This document shows positions 35,301 through 45,300 of a stretch of DNA of 64,000 nucleotides, piece by piece. Every line of letters starts with the position of its first letter. Position 1 is the stretch's first letter. Both the position numbers and the translations under genes were made by a program. Source of the stretch: Clytia hemisphaerica. Its lineage: Eukaryota; Cnidaria; Hydrozoa; Leptothecata; Clytiidae. The stretch covers positions 248,001 to 312,000 of the forward strand of contig CACVBU010001236.1 in NCBI GenBank assembly GCA_902728285.1, in the 5' to 3' direction. The notes beneath the pieces were generated by a model. That model was not told the origin of the DNA. It did not search any database and was given only the letters and a program-made list of their open reading frames with translations.

Positions 35301-37139
35301 TGAGAGCTGTCGATGAAGGATTTATCGAATGGACACAATAAAGGTGTATCACTAAAAGAAAGATTTGAAATACACAAACCCCCTTCTCACAGACCCGCTA
35401 GGACTTTTTCAGCCAATGGGGGTAAAAATAAAAGACTGAAACTCGATGGGGATGACATTCCCATATTTTCTATGGCTGGGGATTTAAATTCAGTAGGGAT
35501 CGGAAAACTAGTATAACATTTTGCAGTGAGGATTGGTTTATTTGATTATTTTCAGTGGGAACACAAAGTTAGAAGATAATTTTCTAGCGGGTACGATATT
35601 TTGGCCAATTTTTCCAGTGGGAAGGAGTCCTAGTGGGTCTGTGAGAAGGGAGAGTATACACCAAAAACTTGTTAATATTTCCATTTAAGTTCTTATACCC
35701 GAAAAACACGGTCCTACTTTGCCATAGAGGACAGGCGTAAAATCTTTCGTACACTGCCTGCATTCCTGCCTTTTTTGTTATAAGGAATAAGATTTTTTTT
35801 TCAATTTTGTTGACTAAGGTTGAATAAAAAGGATCGAACTAAAATTTGCAATTATCGAGCACGCCGGTTTGCTTGCTTCCCTTGTAACTATCCACACAGC
35901 CTAAAACGTTCACAAATACAAACATTCACGACTTTATGTTGCGATTTTTGGCCTCATTCGGCCAGTTAATGTCTTTAAAAAATTTACTATCGAGTTTAAG
36001 AGGCGAATCTTTAAAATTATTCATAGAATGCACCCCCCTCTGAGCTTAGGGGGGCTAAACCATTTTTGCTTGATTGGGGCTGTATTTTTCAAAAAATACT
36101 GGGGGCTAGCTTGCTAGGGGGCTGAGTGTTGTGTAATGGGGGCAGAGCTGATAGGTTGAAGATATTTTAAACTATGTTTTATCCCTCTTGAAAAAAAATT
36201 TTCCCTGCGGCGCAATAAATTTATCGAGAATTTGCATGCAAACTTATTTTCATATTTTGCTTTGTGAAGGTGGGGGCTATGTTTCTAGAATTTAGCCGGG
36301 GCTATTTTCACACTATGATTATTTTCACACTATGATTATTTAGGCCAACCCCGGTGCATACCAGTTTACTATTCAAACTGCAAATTTATCAAAATCCTGC
36401 AAAGCAGATTCTACTCAGCCTTCGACTACACATTTTTTTTATAAACAACCTCAATTCTCGGATCAGGGGTTGCTTAGCATTCTAGCTCATTTTCTGAAAA
36501 ATTTGCTTTGACCACCCCAGATATTATACCATATGCTCGCTCATTGGGTCAAGGGCTATCATTTGCCATGGTTGAATTATCTAAAAAGCTTTAGGAGGTA
36601 GTGAAAGAAAATAGGCTCATTTGAGTCCTCGAGCATCACCAACAGCACATCATCTTACACGTTTTTTTATAAGAACAAATTATATAAGAACATAAGAGGC
36701 TTCGATGGTCAAAATATTAAGAACAAGTTAAGAACATTTTAAGGCTTTGTAGGCTCTAAAATACCTGATTTCTTAGGAAAATGGTCAAAACTCTCACAAA
36801 ATGGTGAAAATAAGTTAAAACCCAAAAAGTTAATAACATCCGAAGACTACAAAATTTTTGGATGTGAATAAAAAAAAATTGTATATGTACCCTATTGCTT
36901 ATGCCCACAAAGTGTACAATTAGGCTTTTGAGCGAATCGTTGAATAGAGCGTACCTCATGTGGTAATGCTTCTCCATGGTTTTGAAACAGACTTGACACA
37001 AACGATGTCCACAAGCTGTCAATTGAACTGGTTCACGGTAAGCAAGATGACAAACCATACATTTCAAATCTTCTGGTAGACTGTCAACAAAGTCTGCTTT
37101 ATAACCACCAATACTTATAGCTATTTTACTTTCTGTCAT
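26365..37139 (-). CDS. TNF receptor-associated factor (TRAF) family protein, seven coding exons
   Basis: Coding exons: 36955-37139 (ATG 37139), 35300-35351, 34720-34824, 33834-33878, 33295-33372, 32455-32602 and 26365-27197. Phases agree throughout and give about 481 aa. RING: C27-x2-C30, C43-x-H45, C48-x2-C51, then C68-P-F-D71, with Asp as the last ligand as in TRAF6. A single TRAF-type zinc finger follows (C97..C104..H116..C120; VFLDRAIGRQVLSLFVKC). A coiled coil spans about 145-330, split over three exons (EKSLLQKLLERIER). The C-terminal MATH domain starts at about 341 (GFFAWTLREFDYF; CDVIISLLDRNGE; FEDTLRLFGYFKP). TRAFs are cytoplasmic E3-ligase adaptors that trimerise and bind TNFR or TLR-type receptors. 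It has fewer zinc fingers than vertebrate TRAFs. Most introns carry transposon debris. Confidence 0.9.
28072..29034. mobile_element. 963-bp fold-back element (near-perfect palindrome) in a TRAF intron
   Basis: The left half is the inverted copy of the right half for almost its whole length, with arms of about 480 bp. Outer ends are GTAGAGGCCACTATGTC and its inverse GACATAGTGGCCCCTAC, with TA on both sides. The arms contain GTTGCCATGGAAACTGACGT and CAGCAGCTTGTGCAAAGGG. No transposase. A transcript would fold into a long hairpin. Confidence 0.9.
29556..29813. mobile_element. MITE with GGCGGTCATCGAAAAA ends
   Basis: GGCGGTCATCGAAAAATTTT at the left is inverted as TTTTTTCGATGACCGCC at the right, about 258 bp, with ATA-like flanks. 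The interior is rich in CCGCCCGCAT motifs. Intronic in TRAF. Confidence 0.75.
29880..30290. repeat. Direct tandem duplication, unit about 198 bp
   Basis: CTCGTTACTG.TACTATTACCACGTTACGTC occurs at about 29892 and again at about 30090. Similarity continues through TTTAATGTAAACAATTTTG. Two diverged units in the large last intron of TRAF. Confidence 0.7.
30617..31880 (+). mobile_element. Probable non-autonomous Helitron
   Basis: The 5' end is TCTATATATTAATAG preceded by A. The 3' end is CTAG followed by T, preceded by a GC-rich stem-loop CCGGCGTGCGACGCCGG a few bases away. TC..CTRR termini, insertion between A and T, and a hairpin near the 3' end are the known hallmarks of Helitrons. Length 1264 bp, no Rep/helicase ORF, so it would depend on an autonomous relative. 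Located in the last intron of TRAF. Confidence 0.7.
31965..32454. mobile_element. Remnant of a pogo/Tigger-like MITE, interrupted by an hAT-like element
   Basis: The left end is TA then CAGTTGACTCTCGCTTATTC, matching the 9824-9985 element. The matching right end is missing or decayed (GAGAGTTAGTTCGAGTCATA remains near 32405). The interior is broken by the 32051-32393 insertion. The remnant runs up to the TRAF exon at 32455. Confidence 0.5.
32051..32393. mobile_element. hAT-like MITE with 8-bp near-duplication
   Basis: Left CGCAAATTATTTTTCCGTAA and right inverse TTACGGAAAAAAGTTTGCG. Flanks are GACGGGGA on the left and CACGGGGA on the right (7 of 8 identical), fitting an hAT-type 8-bp duplication. 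Inverted AAGCGGCCCAAGCCCTGATT arms follow inside. Confidence 0.65.
32650..32960. repeat. Dispersed repeat, inverted relative of 7556-7745
   Basis: Contains TATGAGAGATCTTTAAATTT and CGGGAATTTCATAC in inverted order relative to 7556-7745. The ATCCCTATATCA stretch near the right mirrors TGATATAGGGGAT near the left. Intronic in TRAF. Confidence 0.55.
35381..35650. mobile_element. MITE with CCCTTCTCACAGACCC ends
   Basis: CCCTTCTCACAGACCCGCTA at the left is inverted as TAGTGGGTCTGTGAGAAGGG at the right, about 270 bp, with GATGGGGATGACATTCC-like G-rich motifs inside. It lies about 30 bp upstream of the short TRAF exon 35300-35351, on the acceptor side. The short ORF within it is not a gene. Confidence 0.75.
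36658..36881. mobile_element. MITE of the CACGTTTTTTTATAAGAAC family (reverse copy)
   Basis: The left end CACGTTTTTTTATAAGAACA is intact. The right end has decayed to AAAAAAAATTG before TA. The interior motifs (TTCTTAGGAAAATGGTC, AACCCAAAAAGTTA) are the reverse complement of those in the 14176 copy. First intron of TRAF. Confidence 0.7.
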
Positions 37140-38077
37140 TGCAATTGCTTTCTAGAAAAATAAATAATTTCAAATAGTTTTTTTGTCTAATAAACGCAAG
37201 GGCGTAAAGAAACTAGACACCCTGCATCTTATGGCAAATCTGAAGTTACCGACAAAGTAACTGCACTGAAGATTTCAAGTTTTTCGAAGAGTTTGGAGGA
37301 CCTTTAGGTGGATTTAGGTGGGGAGGTGGGGTTGCAAAGAGTCTTTTCTGTAAAAATTATAAAATGAGTTGAATACAGGACTTTGATTTGAATAAAAAGT
37401 GTTCTAGTATGAACGAAAATTAACTTACATTTTGCTTAGAGAGTTGAAATTTATCCAGTCAAAAAGAACCCTTTATAGCCCCGTTAAAAAAGGGAGGAGA
37501 GATTGGCAGGAGTGATTGATCTAAAATGGGTGTAGTTGCTTTAAAAAGTGAGGAGGGGCAGATTGGAAAAAGGGGAGTTGATTAGGAAAGGAGAAGAGAC
37601 CATCATGATATGAAGAAGAAGTCCAGATAGGACTGGGCCGAAAACCTCATTGACTGACATATCATCTTCAACTGATGACCTCATATATACGGTTTAGAAC
37701 TACATATAATGAAACCTCATGAATAATGTATAACAAAATTTGAGGATTACCCTACAAAGAGCATTGCACTTTGCTCACATAGTTAAATTGTTATCTGAAA
37801 CAAGGCTTGGAAATTGATTTCGAAAAGAGAATAGGGGGGAGAGATCGTCATGAAAAGGGAAGGCCGACCGCAAAAGGGGAAATTCTTCTGATTCTTGGTG
37901 TTGATTTGGGAAAAGGATGATAGATTTAAAAACGGAGGAAATATTGTATTAAAAAGGGCTGGAAAAACAGTAGCACAAATCAATTGTTTTGTTGCTGACC
38001 AAAAAGTAAGCCTCGATAGGCGATAGTATGGCATCTTCTTTGAATGAAACAGACACTTTCTTATAATCTACATTGTA
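37140..38077. other. Upstream region of TRAF
   Basis: A possible 5' UTR exon boundary (CTAG acceptor near 37153) precedes the TRAF ATG. Beyond it the sequence is AT-rich with G-rich runs and no recognised feature. The promoter cannot be placed. Confidence 0.4.
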
Positions 38078-38081
38078 TTAA

Positions 38082-38693
38082 CCCTTTAAGTGCCGATGTC
38101 GTATATATACGACATGGGCTATATAGGAGGGCGAAGCCCTCCTGTAATGCCCAGTTTGAGTTAGAAATCGTTATTTTTGGTCGAACTCGTAGGAATTAGA
38201 TTGTCCTTTATGGTCAAGCAAAAAGAATTTCCAAAATGAGTCTTTCCAGCGAGATTTTAAGCAAAAAAGTCAAAAAAATGCAAAAAATTGACAAAAATTC
38301 ACTTTTTTGAGATTCTGACCGTTTTTTGACTATTTTTGGTCAACGAGTGATCCAAGAACCTCCAAATTTGGCCCTGTTTTACTTTATTCTGTCTTCTAGT
38401 GAATTGATTTGAAGTTTTACCACTGGGCACCTTTCCATCAGTTCAGTCAGGTCCGCGCAGCGGGCCTGACTGTTTAATTCCCCTAACGTACCCCCCCCTT
38501 GGCCGCCGCCTACCACGCCCTTCCTCAATCGGGCGGCGCCGAAGGCGCCCAAAAGAAAGAGGAGACTCTAAGCTATCCAACGAGCTATATACGAGCTTCT
38601 AATTCTTTCTAGATCAGGAGATATAAGCCCTTAAAGTTTGAACTAGCGATTTTTAAAAAAAAACTTAGAAAAAAGGCCCTGGCACTCAAAGGG
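38082..38693. mobile_element. Non-autonomous piggyBac-type element
   Basis: CCCTTTAAGTGCC at the left is inverted as GGCACTCAAAGGG at the right, flanked on both sides by TTAA (38078-38081 and 38694-38697). TTAA duplication and a CCC/GGG terminus are defining for piggyBac. About 612 bp with no transposase ORF. A second palindrome (GTCGTATATATACGAC) lies just inside the left end. Confidence 0.85.
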
Positions 38694-38981
38694 TTAATAA
38701 AAGCAACAAAAAGAAAAGAAAAATACTCATAAAATTAAATTAAAAATGAAAAATTTCAGCCAAATGAAAGAGTGTTTGTAATATATAACACCATTATATA
38801 GCATGACTTCAAAGTTTGAATGAAGAATATTGAAATTGACGGTTAGATAAAATTAATCTTTATCAATTTCTGATAATGACTACCAGACTACCATACCAAG
38901 TAAATTGTTATCAAAGCAAGAAGAACAGTTTTGACACATGCCTATCATGCCACACAATTTTTGTTGTCCTTAGTTTTAGTT

Positions 38982-39997
38982 TAAAGTCTGTCCAGATATA
39001 ATTGGCAGTGGAAACAAGAATGCCTGTAACTTTTGATGGTCAAATATAATTATGAAAATTTTTTTTGCTTGTTTTAGAGAATCAAAAGCGCTATATTTCA
39101 ATGTATTTTTTGTTGAAAAATTCGCGATTTTTAGCGGTTAAATTTGCGATTGCAAAAATTGAGCTTTTTTTCTACTTATGCTATAACGTTCATTTTTACA
39201 CCAGTGGTAGTTCAACCTTAGGTTAAGAAGTTTGCTAAATTTCAAGGCAAACAAAAAAGTCCTTCGGAAGATATGGGACCCGAAATACCCCTTGGTAGCA
39301 CTTTTCTGTGAAATATCAAATCTCCAACTTATTACTAAAAACGGGGGTAGTGATATGATTATTGATAACACAGTTTTTTGATCATAATACATTTTACGAT
39401 CTCTTTAATGACCTCATATCCATACTGTGTTTAGTGTTTTGGGAATTAGCAAAGTTCTTTAATGACTTAAAAATAACAAAGGCAATATAAGTTCATGCTT
39501 ATCTTTTCAATAAAAACAATTATACTGTGACTTCGTTTCGAAATAATCAATGATACCAATAAACCAATGCACCAACACTTAACATTTTCCAATTGCACTT
39601 TTAATTGCACTGTTAAAAAAAGATAACATAACCCCCGTTTTTAGTAATAAGTTGGAGATTTGATATTTCACAGAAAAGTGCTACTAAGGGGTATTTCGGG
39701 TCCCATATCTTCCGAAGGACTTTTCTGTTTGCCTTGAAATTTAACAACCTTCTTAACCTAAGGTTGAACTACCACTGGTGTAAAAATGAACATTATAGCA
39801 TAAGTAGAAAAAAAGCTCAATTTTTGCAATAGCAAATTTAACCGCTAAAAGTCGCGAATTTTTCAACAAAAAATACATTGAAATATAGCGCTCTTGATTC
39901 TCTAAAACAAGCAAAAAGAATTTCCATAATTATATTTGACTGTCAAAAGTTACAGGCATTCTTGTTTCCACTGCCAATTATATCTGGACAGACTTTA
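38982..39997. mobile_element. 1.0-kb fold-back element next to SURF1
   Basis: The left arm 38982-39350 is the inverted copy of the right arm 39628-39997, with a loop of about 280 bp. Outer end TAAAGTCTGTCCAGATATAA. Arms share CCTTCGGAAGATATGGGACC and CTACCACTGGTGTAAAAATG. A relative with the same start (TAAAGTCTGTC) lies at 41133-41503. It ends about 140 bp past the SURF1 stop. Confidence 0.9.
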
Positions 39998-40133
39998 GTT
40001 TGTTTTTCGAGTTATTGCAAAAGTGAGTTCCATTTTGAATCAATTTGGGTAAGATTCCAAAAATTTCAAATCACTATAACAACCATACAAGCTAACCAAA
40101 CACATAACCATCAATAATAAATAACCATAAATC

Positions 40134-40979
40134 TCAAATTTCCTTGGTCTTTGGACCTTTGAACATGGCAGATGGTCGTTTGCGCAATTGGAACCACATT
40201 AACAAAGTAGCTGCTGAGAGAGCATACCAAGTGATGACGTAATTTAAATGTTCATTACGTAATGTGACACGAGTTTGACCTCCTATTGGTCCACCAGGAA
40301 CGGTACTCTTATCATCTGCATCAATAATCAAAGGTAATGTATTCAAGATATTCGAAAAACCATAAACATCACAATAATTCCAATTCAAACTACCTTCTTT
40401 GACAGCAGGACTAAATTGAGGTCTACCCTCACCTTTGCGTACTAAACCAGATATGCGAACATGGTCTGTAATTTGTCCTTCTGGTCTTGTTTTCTGGTCC
40501 TTGCTTTTACTATCAACCCAACCACGGTTGATAAGTATTCTTTCACCATTATCCAATACAAAGGGTGTTACAATATGGTACCCAACCTCCGCCTTACCAT
40601 GAGCTATTAAGCCAGTTGGATCTCTATTGGTTTTATCATTTCTGGTTCGAGGTCCTAGCAAAATCTCTTTACTATGATCAAAAACGCCTTCAACATAAAC
40701 TGGCTTATATTCCATTTGGGCGGTACGCCCCGGTATCAACATATCTCTAGTTTCGTACGGTGAGGGCGGAGAATGTGTCCTTTCTTTCATATCATTGATC
40801 AATCCTTTCTTCCATTCCAAACGACGCACCTGCCATGTTCCAAGGCCAAAAGTTGCAACAGGAAAGACTAGAAGCCAGGTGTAACTTTTCTCTCCCTGTG
40901 TATGTTCTGAAGATAAGTATCTTTTAAGATGTGGGCCAGCCCTTTGATAATTATTCACAACTCTTCGAATGAAATTCAT
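40134..40979 (-). CDS. SURF1: SURF1 family protein, cytochrome c oxidase assembly
   Basis: A single-exon frame of 281 aa. The N-terminus is Arg-rich and mitochondrial-presequence-like (MNFIRRVVNNYQRAG). TM1 lies at about 33-52 and runs into the conserved GLGTWQVRRLEWK. The central domain has RILINRGWV, and the C-terminal part NEHLNYVITWYALSA with TM2 at about 247-266. Length matches human SURF1 (about 300). SURF1 sits in the mitochondrial inner membrane and helps heme a insertion and COX1 maturation during complex IV assembly. It is intronless here whereas vertebrate SURF1 has several introns. It lies between two related fold-back elements, so retroposition or intron loss is possible (inference). 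Confidence 0.95.
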   Translation of the reverse strand: MNFIRRVVNNYQRAGPHLKRYLSSEHTQGEKSYTWLLVFPVATFGLGTWQVRRLEWKKGLINDMKERTHSPPSPYETRDMLIPGRTAQMEYKPVYVEGVFDHSKEILLGPRTRNDKTNRDPTGLIAHGKAEVGYHIVTPFVLDNGERILINRGWVDSKSKDQKTRPEGQITDHVRISGLVRKGEGRPQFSPAVKEGSLNWNYCDVYGFSNILNTLPLIIDADDKSTVPGGPIGGQTRVTLRNEHLNYVITWYALSAATLLMWFQLRKRPSAMFKGPKTKEI

Positions 40980-41132
40980 TTCTTTCTTTATTTAAATTCT
41001 TTTTTTATCTATTTTATTTTTTCATTATTCAGACCTGAAAATAAAAGAAAGTAACTATAGTTTAGTTGAGTATAAATGAAAGTAAAAATTTAAAGTAGAA
41101 GTTAGAATATAACCAGTGCGCAAATTTTTGAC

Positions 41133-41503
41133 TAAAGTCTGTCTCAAAATAATTTGCAGCTGAGACAAAAATGGCTGTAACTTTTGATAGAATTCGAATC
41201 AAGTTACGATTTTGTGCTCATTGAAATGATATTTCTGAGTGGAATATTATCAAGCAAAAAAAGTCTAAGATTGAAGAATCACTCCTGTGAAAATGGTAAT
41301 TATACCACATTTCGAGAAGAAGATGAGAATTTTCTTCTACATTTTTTATTTTCATTTTTCTTTTTTTTCAAATTTTTTTGTTTGATAATATTCCACTCAC
41401 AAATATCTTTTCAACGAGCACAAAATCGCAACTTCATTCAAATTCTGTTAAAAGTTACAGCCATTTTTTGTCTCAGCTGCAAATTATTTTGAGACAGACT
41501 TTA
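41133..41503. mobile_element. 371-bp fold-back element upstream of SURF1
   Basis: TAAAGTCTGTCTCAAAATAA at the left is inverted as TTATTTTGAGACAGACTTTA at the right. Arms of about 110-150 bp include GCTGTAACTTTTGATAGAAT. The terminus and the GTAACTTTTGAT motif are shared with 38982-39997, so the two are one family. Confidence 0.85.
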
Positions 41504-42365
41504 GCCTGCAATTTCTCAAAGGATGCTTCAATTTTAATAGATTTAAGAGTAAAATTACGATCTTGGATAAACAGGTTCTTCAACCAATGAAAATTTGACA
41601 CTTAGGAAATCCCCCATATAATTTTTGTGATCACGATTGTCTCTTCAAGGAGATATGTATTAAAATTGATGCAGTCGTCTAGAAATTACCTTTGGGAAAA
41701 GGGAAGGTCACTGGAGTGAATGAATGAATAAAAGGAGTGTGTGCATATTGTATGACTCGAAATTATACTACCTGAAAATCCAGATCATAATAAAATACTG
41801 TTGCTATATAATAAACCGTAGTTAAATCTGGTACAAAATCTTCCTTTTTGAATCTGAATATGTCTGATTTACAAAGGTTTGCTTATAAAAATTCAAAATC
41901 CCATATACATAAGTAGTTTCAAAATTCTAGAGGACTTAAGACCTTTTTTCGATGGTAATTGACTTTATTAAAAACCAATAAAAACTTGGAAAACAGATGA
42001 AAAATTTCTCTTTCTGGTTATTTAGCATTCGAGAAAAAACCTTATGTCCCCGTTCTGGGATTATGTAATTGGTCATAATGTGCAAATAATCTATAAATCT
42101 ATAAATCAAGATTTTCACATCGTCCCGGTTTTTTAACAATGCTTTTTTGTACACAAGTGTCCCAAGCACAATGACAAAGCTCTGAAAATTCCAAATTTCT
42201 CAAGCCTTTGTATCTCCACAATCACAAACCATTTTTACATTATGTATATCCACAAGCAACTGGTGTTGTACTTAATTGACCATAAAGATTTGAATGGAAG
42301 AAATCCCTACTTTACATTTCGACAATTTAAGTAGACCCTTAGTTACAGACTAGACTGTGATTCCT

Positions 42366-45300
42366 CTATTTCTTGTACATGTATTGTGAGGCTGGTGTAT
42401 AGGATGTCATTTGTTTACCAGATGTACCACATGTCCCAACGCCAATCTATAACAAAAAGTATTTCTAATTATTACAAATATCCCAACAAATACATGAAAC
42501 CTTGCCCCCATTTCACCCTCTGAGAGTGTTTAGGGACGAATTGCAGATGAAGGTTCATTTGTTTCATTACAGATAGAGCACTCTGGCAACAGTGCACACA
42601 GTTAAGAGTCTTTAAGCGTAGTGCAGTGGTAGAACATCCGACTACGGTTCGCAAGGTTGTAGGTTCAACCCCCCAGCCGGGTCATACCATAGATTCCCAA
42701 AAATGGTACTTGATGCCTCTCTGCTTGATGCTCAGCAATCAACAGAAGGATCAAGGATAAGTGGAGCAATCTAGGGAGAAAGAGTGGCGCCCTCCCCTAA
42801 CTTCGGGTAGATAGCTATCAGAAAAAGGAGCCTTCAGGTCGCCTCCGACTGAGGTCGCAGACTTACTAAGAGTTTTTAAAAGCTACCTGAAAGCATATAC
42901 TAGTTAGTTATCTTTGATGTAGATAAGAATCTAAATAAATCATGAAAAAGAATTGCCTGACCTTTCCTTTGCCATCTTCACGTGATGCAAATATACTTTT
43001 TTTGTTCAACCCCTTGACTTTGCCTTTGCCTTTCCCTGAAGTTCCTTTCTTGAAGAAGGATTGCCATCTGTTCTTCTCTGATTCACGTTTCTCCTCGAAA
43101 TCCTTTGAAAAGAAAAGCGTAAGCGAAAAATAATATTACTTGATTAACTAAGGCAGTACCACCACGGTAAATTTTTTCAAGTTTTAGACCGTTTATATTG
43201 CCTATCAAGAATTTTCAGGATTTTAAAGCAAAATTACTTAAAGGGACATAACAGTACTTACGAAATTTGTAAACAAACTGTATGCAGCGGATAAAAAATA
43301 AAACCAAATGTGGCTAATTTTGATTGTTCAATTGTTTTGTTTTGGACAAGTTTTAATTATTCTCTTTAATGACAGTGGTTCGCGCAATGTTTACATTTTA
43401 CTAATTTATTTAATGCCCCTTTAACTACAGTAGTACTACTGTATAAACTGTATACAATGTTTTACTTTGAAAAAAAGGTATTCTGGCTAAAGCCAAGGTG
43501 AACCACGATGCAGCTCCTCATAAATGTCAGCCAAATGGGAACAGGATATCATTATAGGATGAAGTTTCAATAGAATACACTACTGAAAACTTTACTAAAG
43601 ATTGAAAATTTGTACCTTCATCCTTTGCTTTTTCTTCAATAATTTCTTTTTCTTAATTTCCTTTCGCCTTTCCAATTCTTCCCTATAGAAAAAATGTTGG
43701 TAATATTTTGTTGTGTTTGGTTGTCACGTCTACTATGATTTATTCTGCACCAGGCTAAATCATTACGTTATTCATGAAGCTGTGTAAGACCGTCAACTCA
43801 TTTTCAAGTAGAAGATAGCCTAAGTAGGCCCTGTGCATCACTTGAGGGAGCAAACATTGACTTGAAATGTCAAATTCAGGATATATTTATAACTTCAATC
43901 GATATTTGAAAAATGTAGAAAGGGTTGATTGTGAACCAGCTATAATAATTTCATCAAACCTTGTAAGTTTTCCTTGTTTTTGTGTATTATTTTGTTGACC
44001 TTGAGGGTTGGTTGTTGATGAAGATGCTTCTTGCGAAGGTTCCGTTGATTCAGTTGCTGCCTGTAGACCTGTGATCTATAGTGGAAAAGAAAAAGGTGAA
44101 AAACTGGATCTTACATCACATTAAAAGACACCACTTCCAGTCCTCATAGAATGTGCATATTGTCCTAATATACATATTGTAGAGCAGAAAGAATTCCTGG
44201 GGTGATGATCAAGAGAATGATAGTTACCAATCGATTATGTAAGTAATCTGATAGGACTGGACAGTGGTGAAATAAAAAGCCAGGCGACTGCAACATAAAA
44301 TAAAACCCTTGTTTTAATAGTAAAGAGTATCTAAGTGATTTCTAATTATGAGGATATCATGAGATGAGATTTCAAACCGACCTGGACAACTTCAACGGCA
44401 CCGATATTATCAAATTTAACAACACATGTTAATCCATCATCAGCAATCATTTCAATCTTCGCATTGTGCACCCTGGAAGAAAAGCGTAATGATAGATACA
44501 TATAGAAAGTCATTCGAGATGAATTTATTTCAAAATTTGGCCAGGAGATATTTTGTTTTTTACACGTCAGTGAATAAAAAGAGCTTTTAAAAAGGCAAGG
44601 CATCCTCCAGCCTAAATTTCATAATTAAAAATATATTTAAAGAGAATAAGGTTGTTATGAGCCAAAGTGTCTTAAAAGTCAACTCCTTTAATGTCAAATC
44701 ATTCAGTGCTTTGATGTCTAGTGATTAAAGTAAAGTTTTTCTTTAACAAGAAATTTGAAAATTGGTAAATCTCAAGAAGGAAATATTTCTTTTTGTGCTT
44801 TTGTAAGAACTTATAACAATGAACACTATCCTGCTGGAAGAAGGGACTGAGATATTTCTGGATACTTACATCAATTAAACAATGGACAATAGAAGACATT
44901 TTAAATCGCAACTCGGCCTGAAATAAATCCAAAAGATCTCGTGAAATCCATAAAAGAAAGTTAACTATTCTTCAGGATAAGGGTATATAATGAAAAAATA
45001 CAATGTGCACTTTTTCCAATTAATCAAGCATTCTGTTTTATTAGAAAAAAATTTGTAACTAAACAAATGGAAAGACAACCAAAGGAAGGCATTACAAAAT
45101 CATTGCAGCCAAACAACTTTTAAAAACTAAATATGTATATCCAATAGATTGTTATCAATTTTGATACGATAGCACTTAGAAGTATTTTTTGATTTAATTT
45201 TTTAATAATATAATAGAATATATCTTGGTGACAATATCTTAAAAATAAAGCTCAAGGATTTTATGCGCTTCAAGAAGTGTGTATTAATTGGCAAAAATTT

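Noticed and set aside
35313..35516. 67-aa plus-strand ORF
   Set aside because: Falls in the MITE at 35381-35650 and overlaps a TRAF exon on the other strand.
42613..42690. Possible functional tRNA gene
   Set aside because: Box A and B are recognisable but the anticodon and acceptor stems do not pair properly; a SINE head is the better reading.
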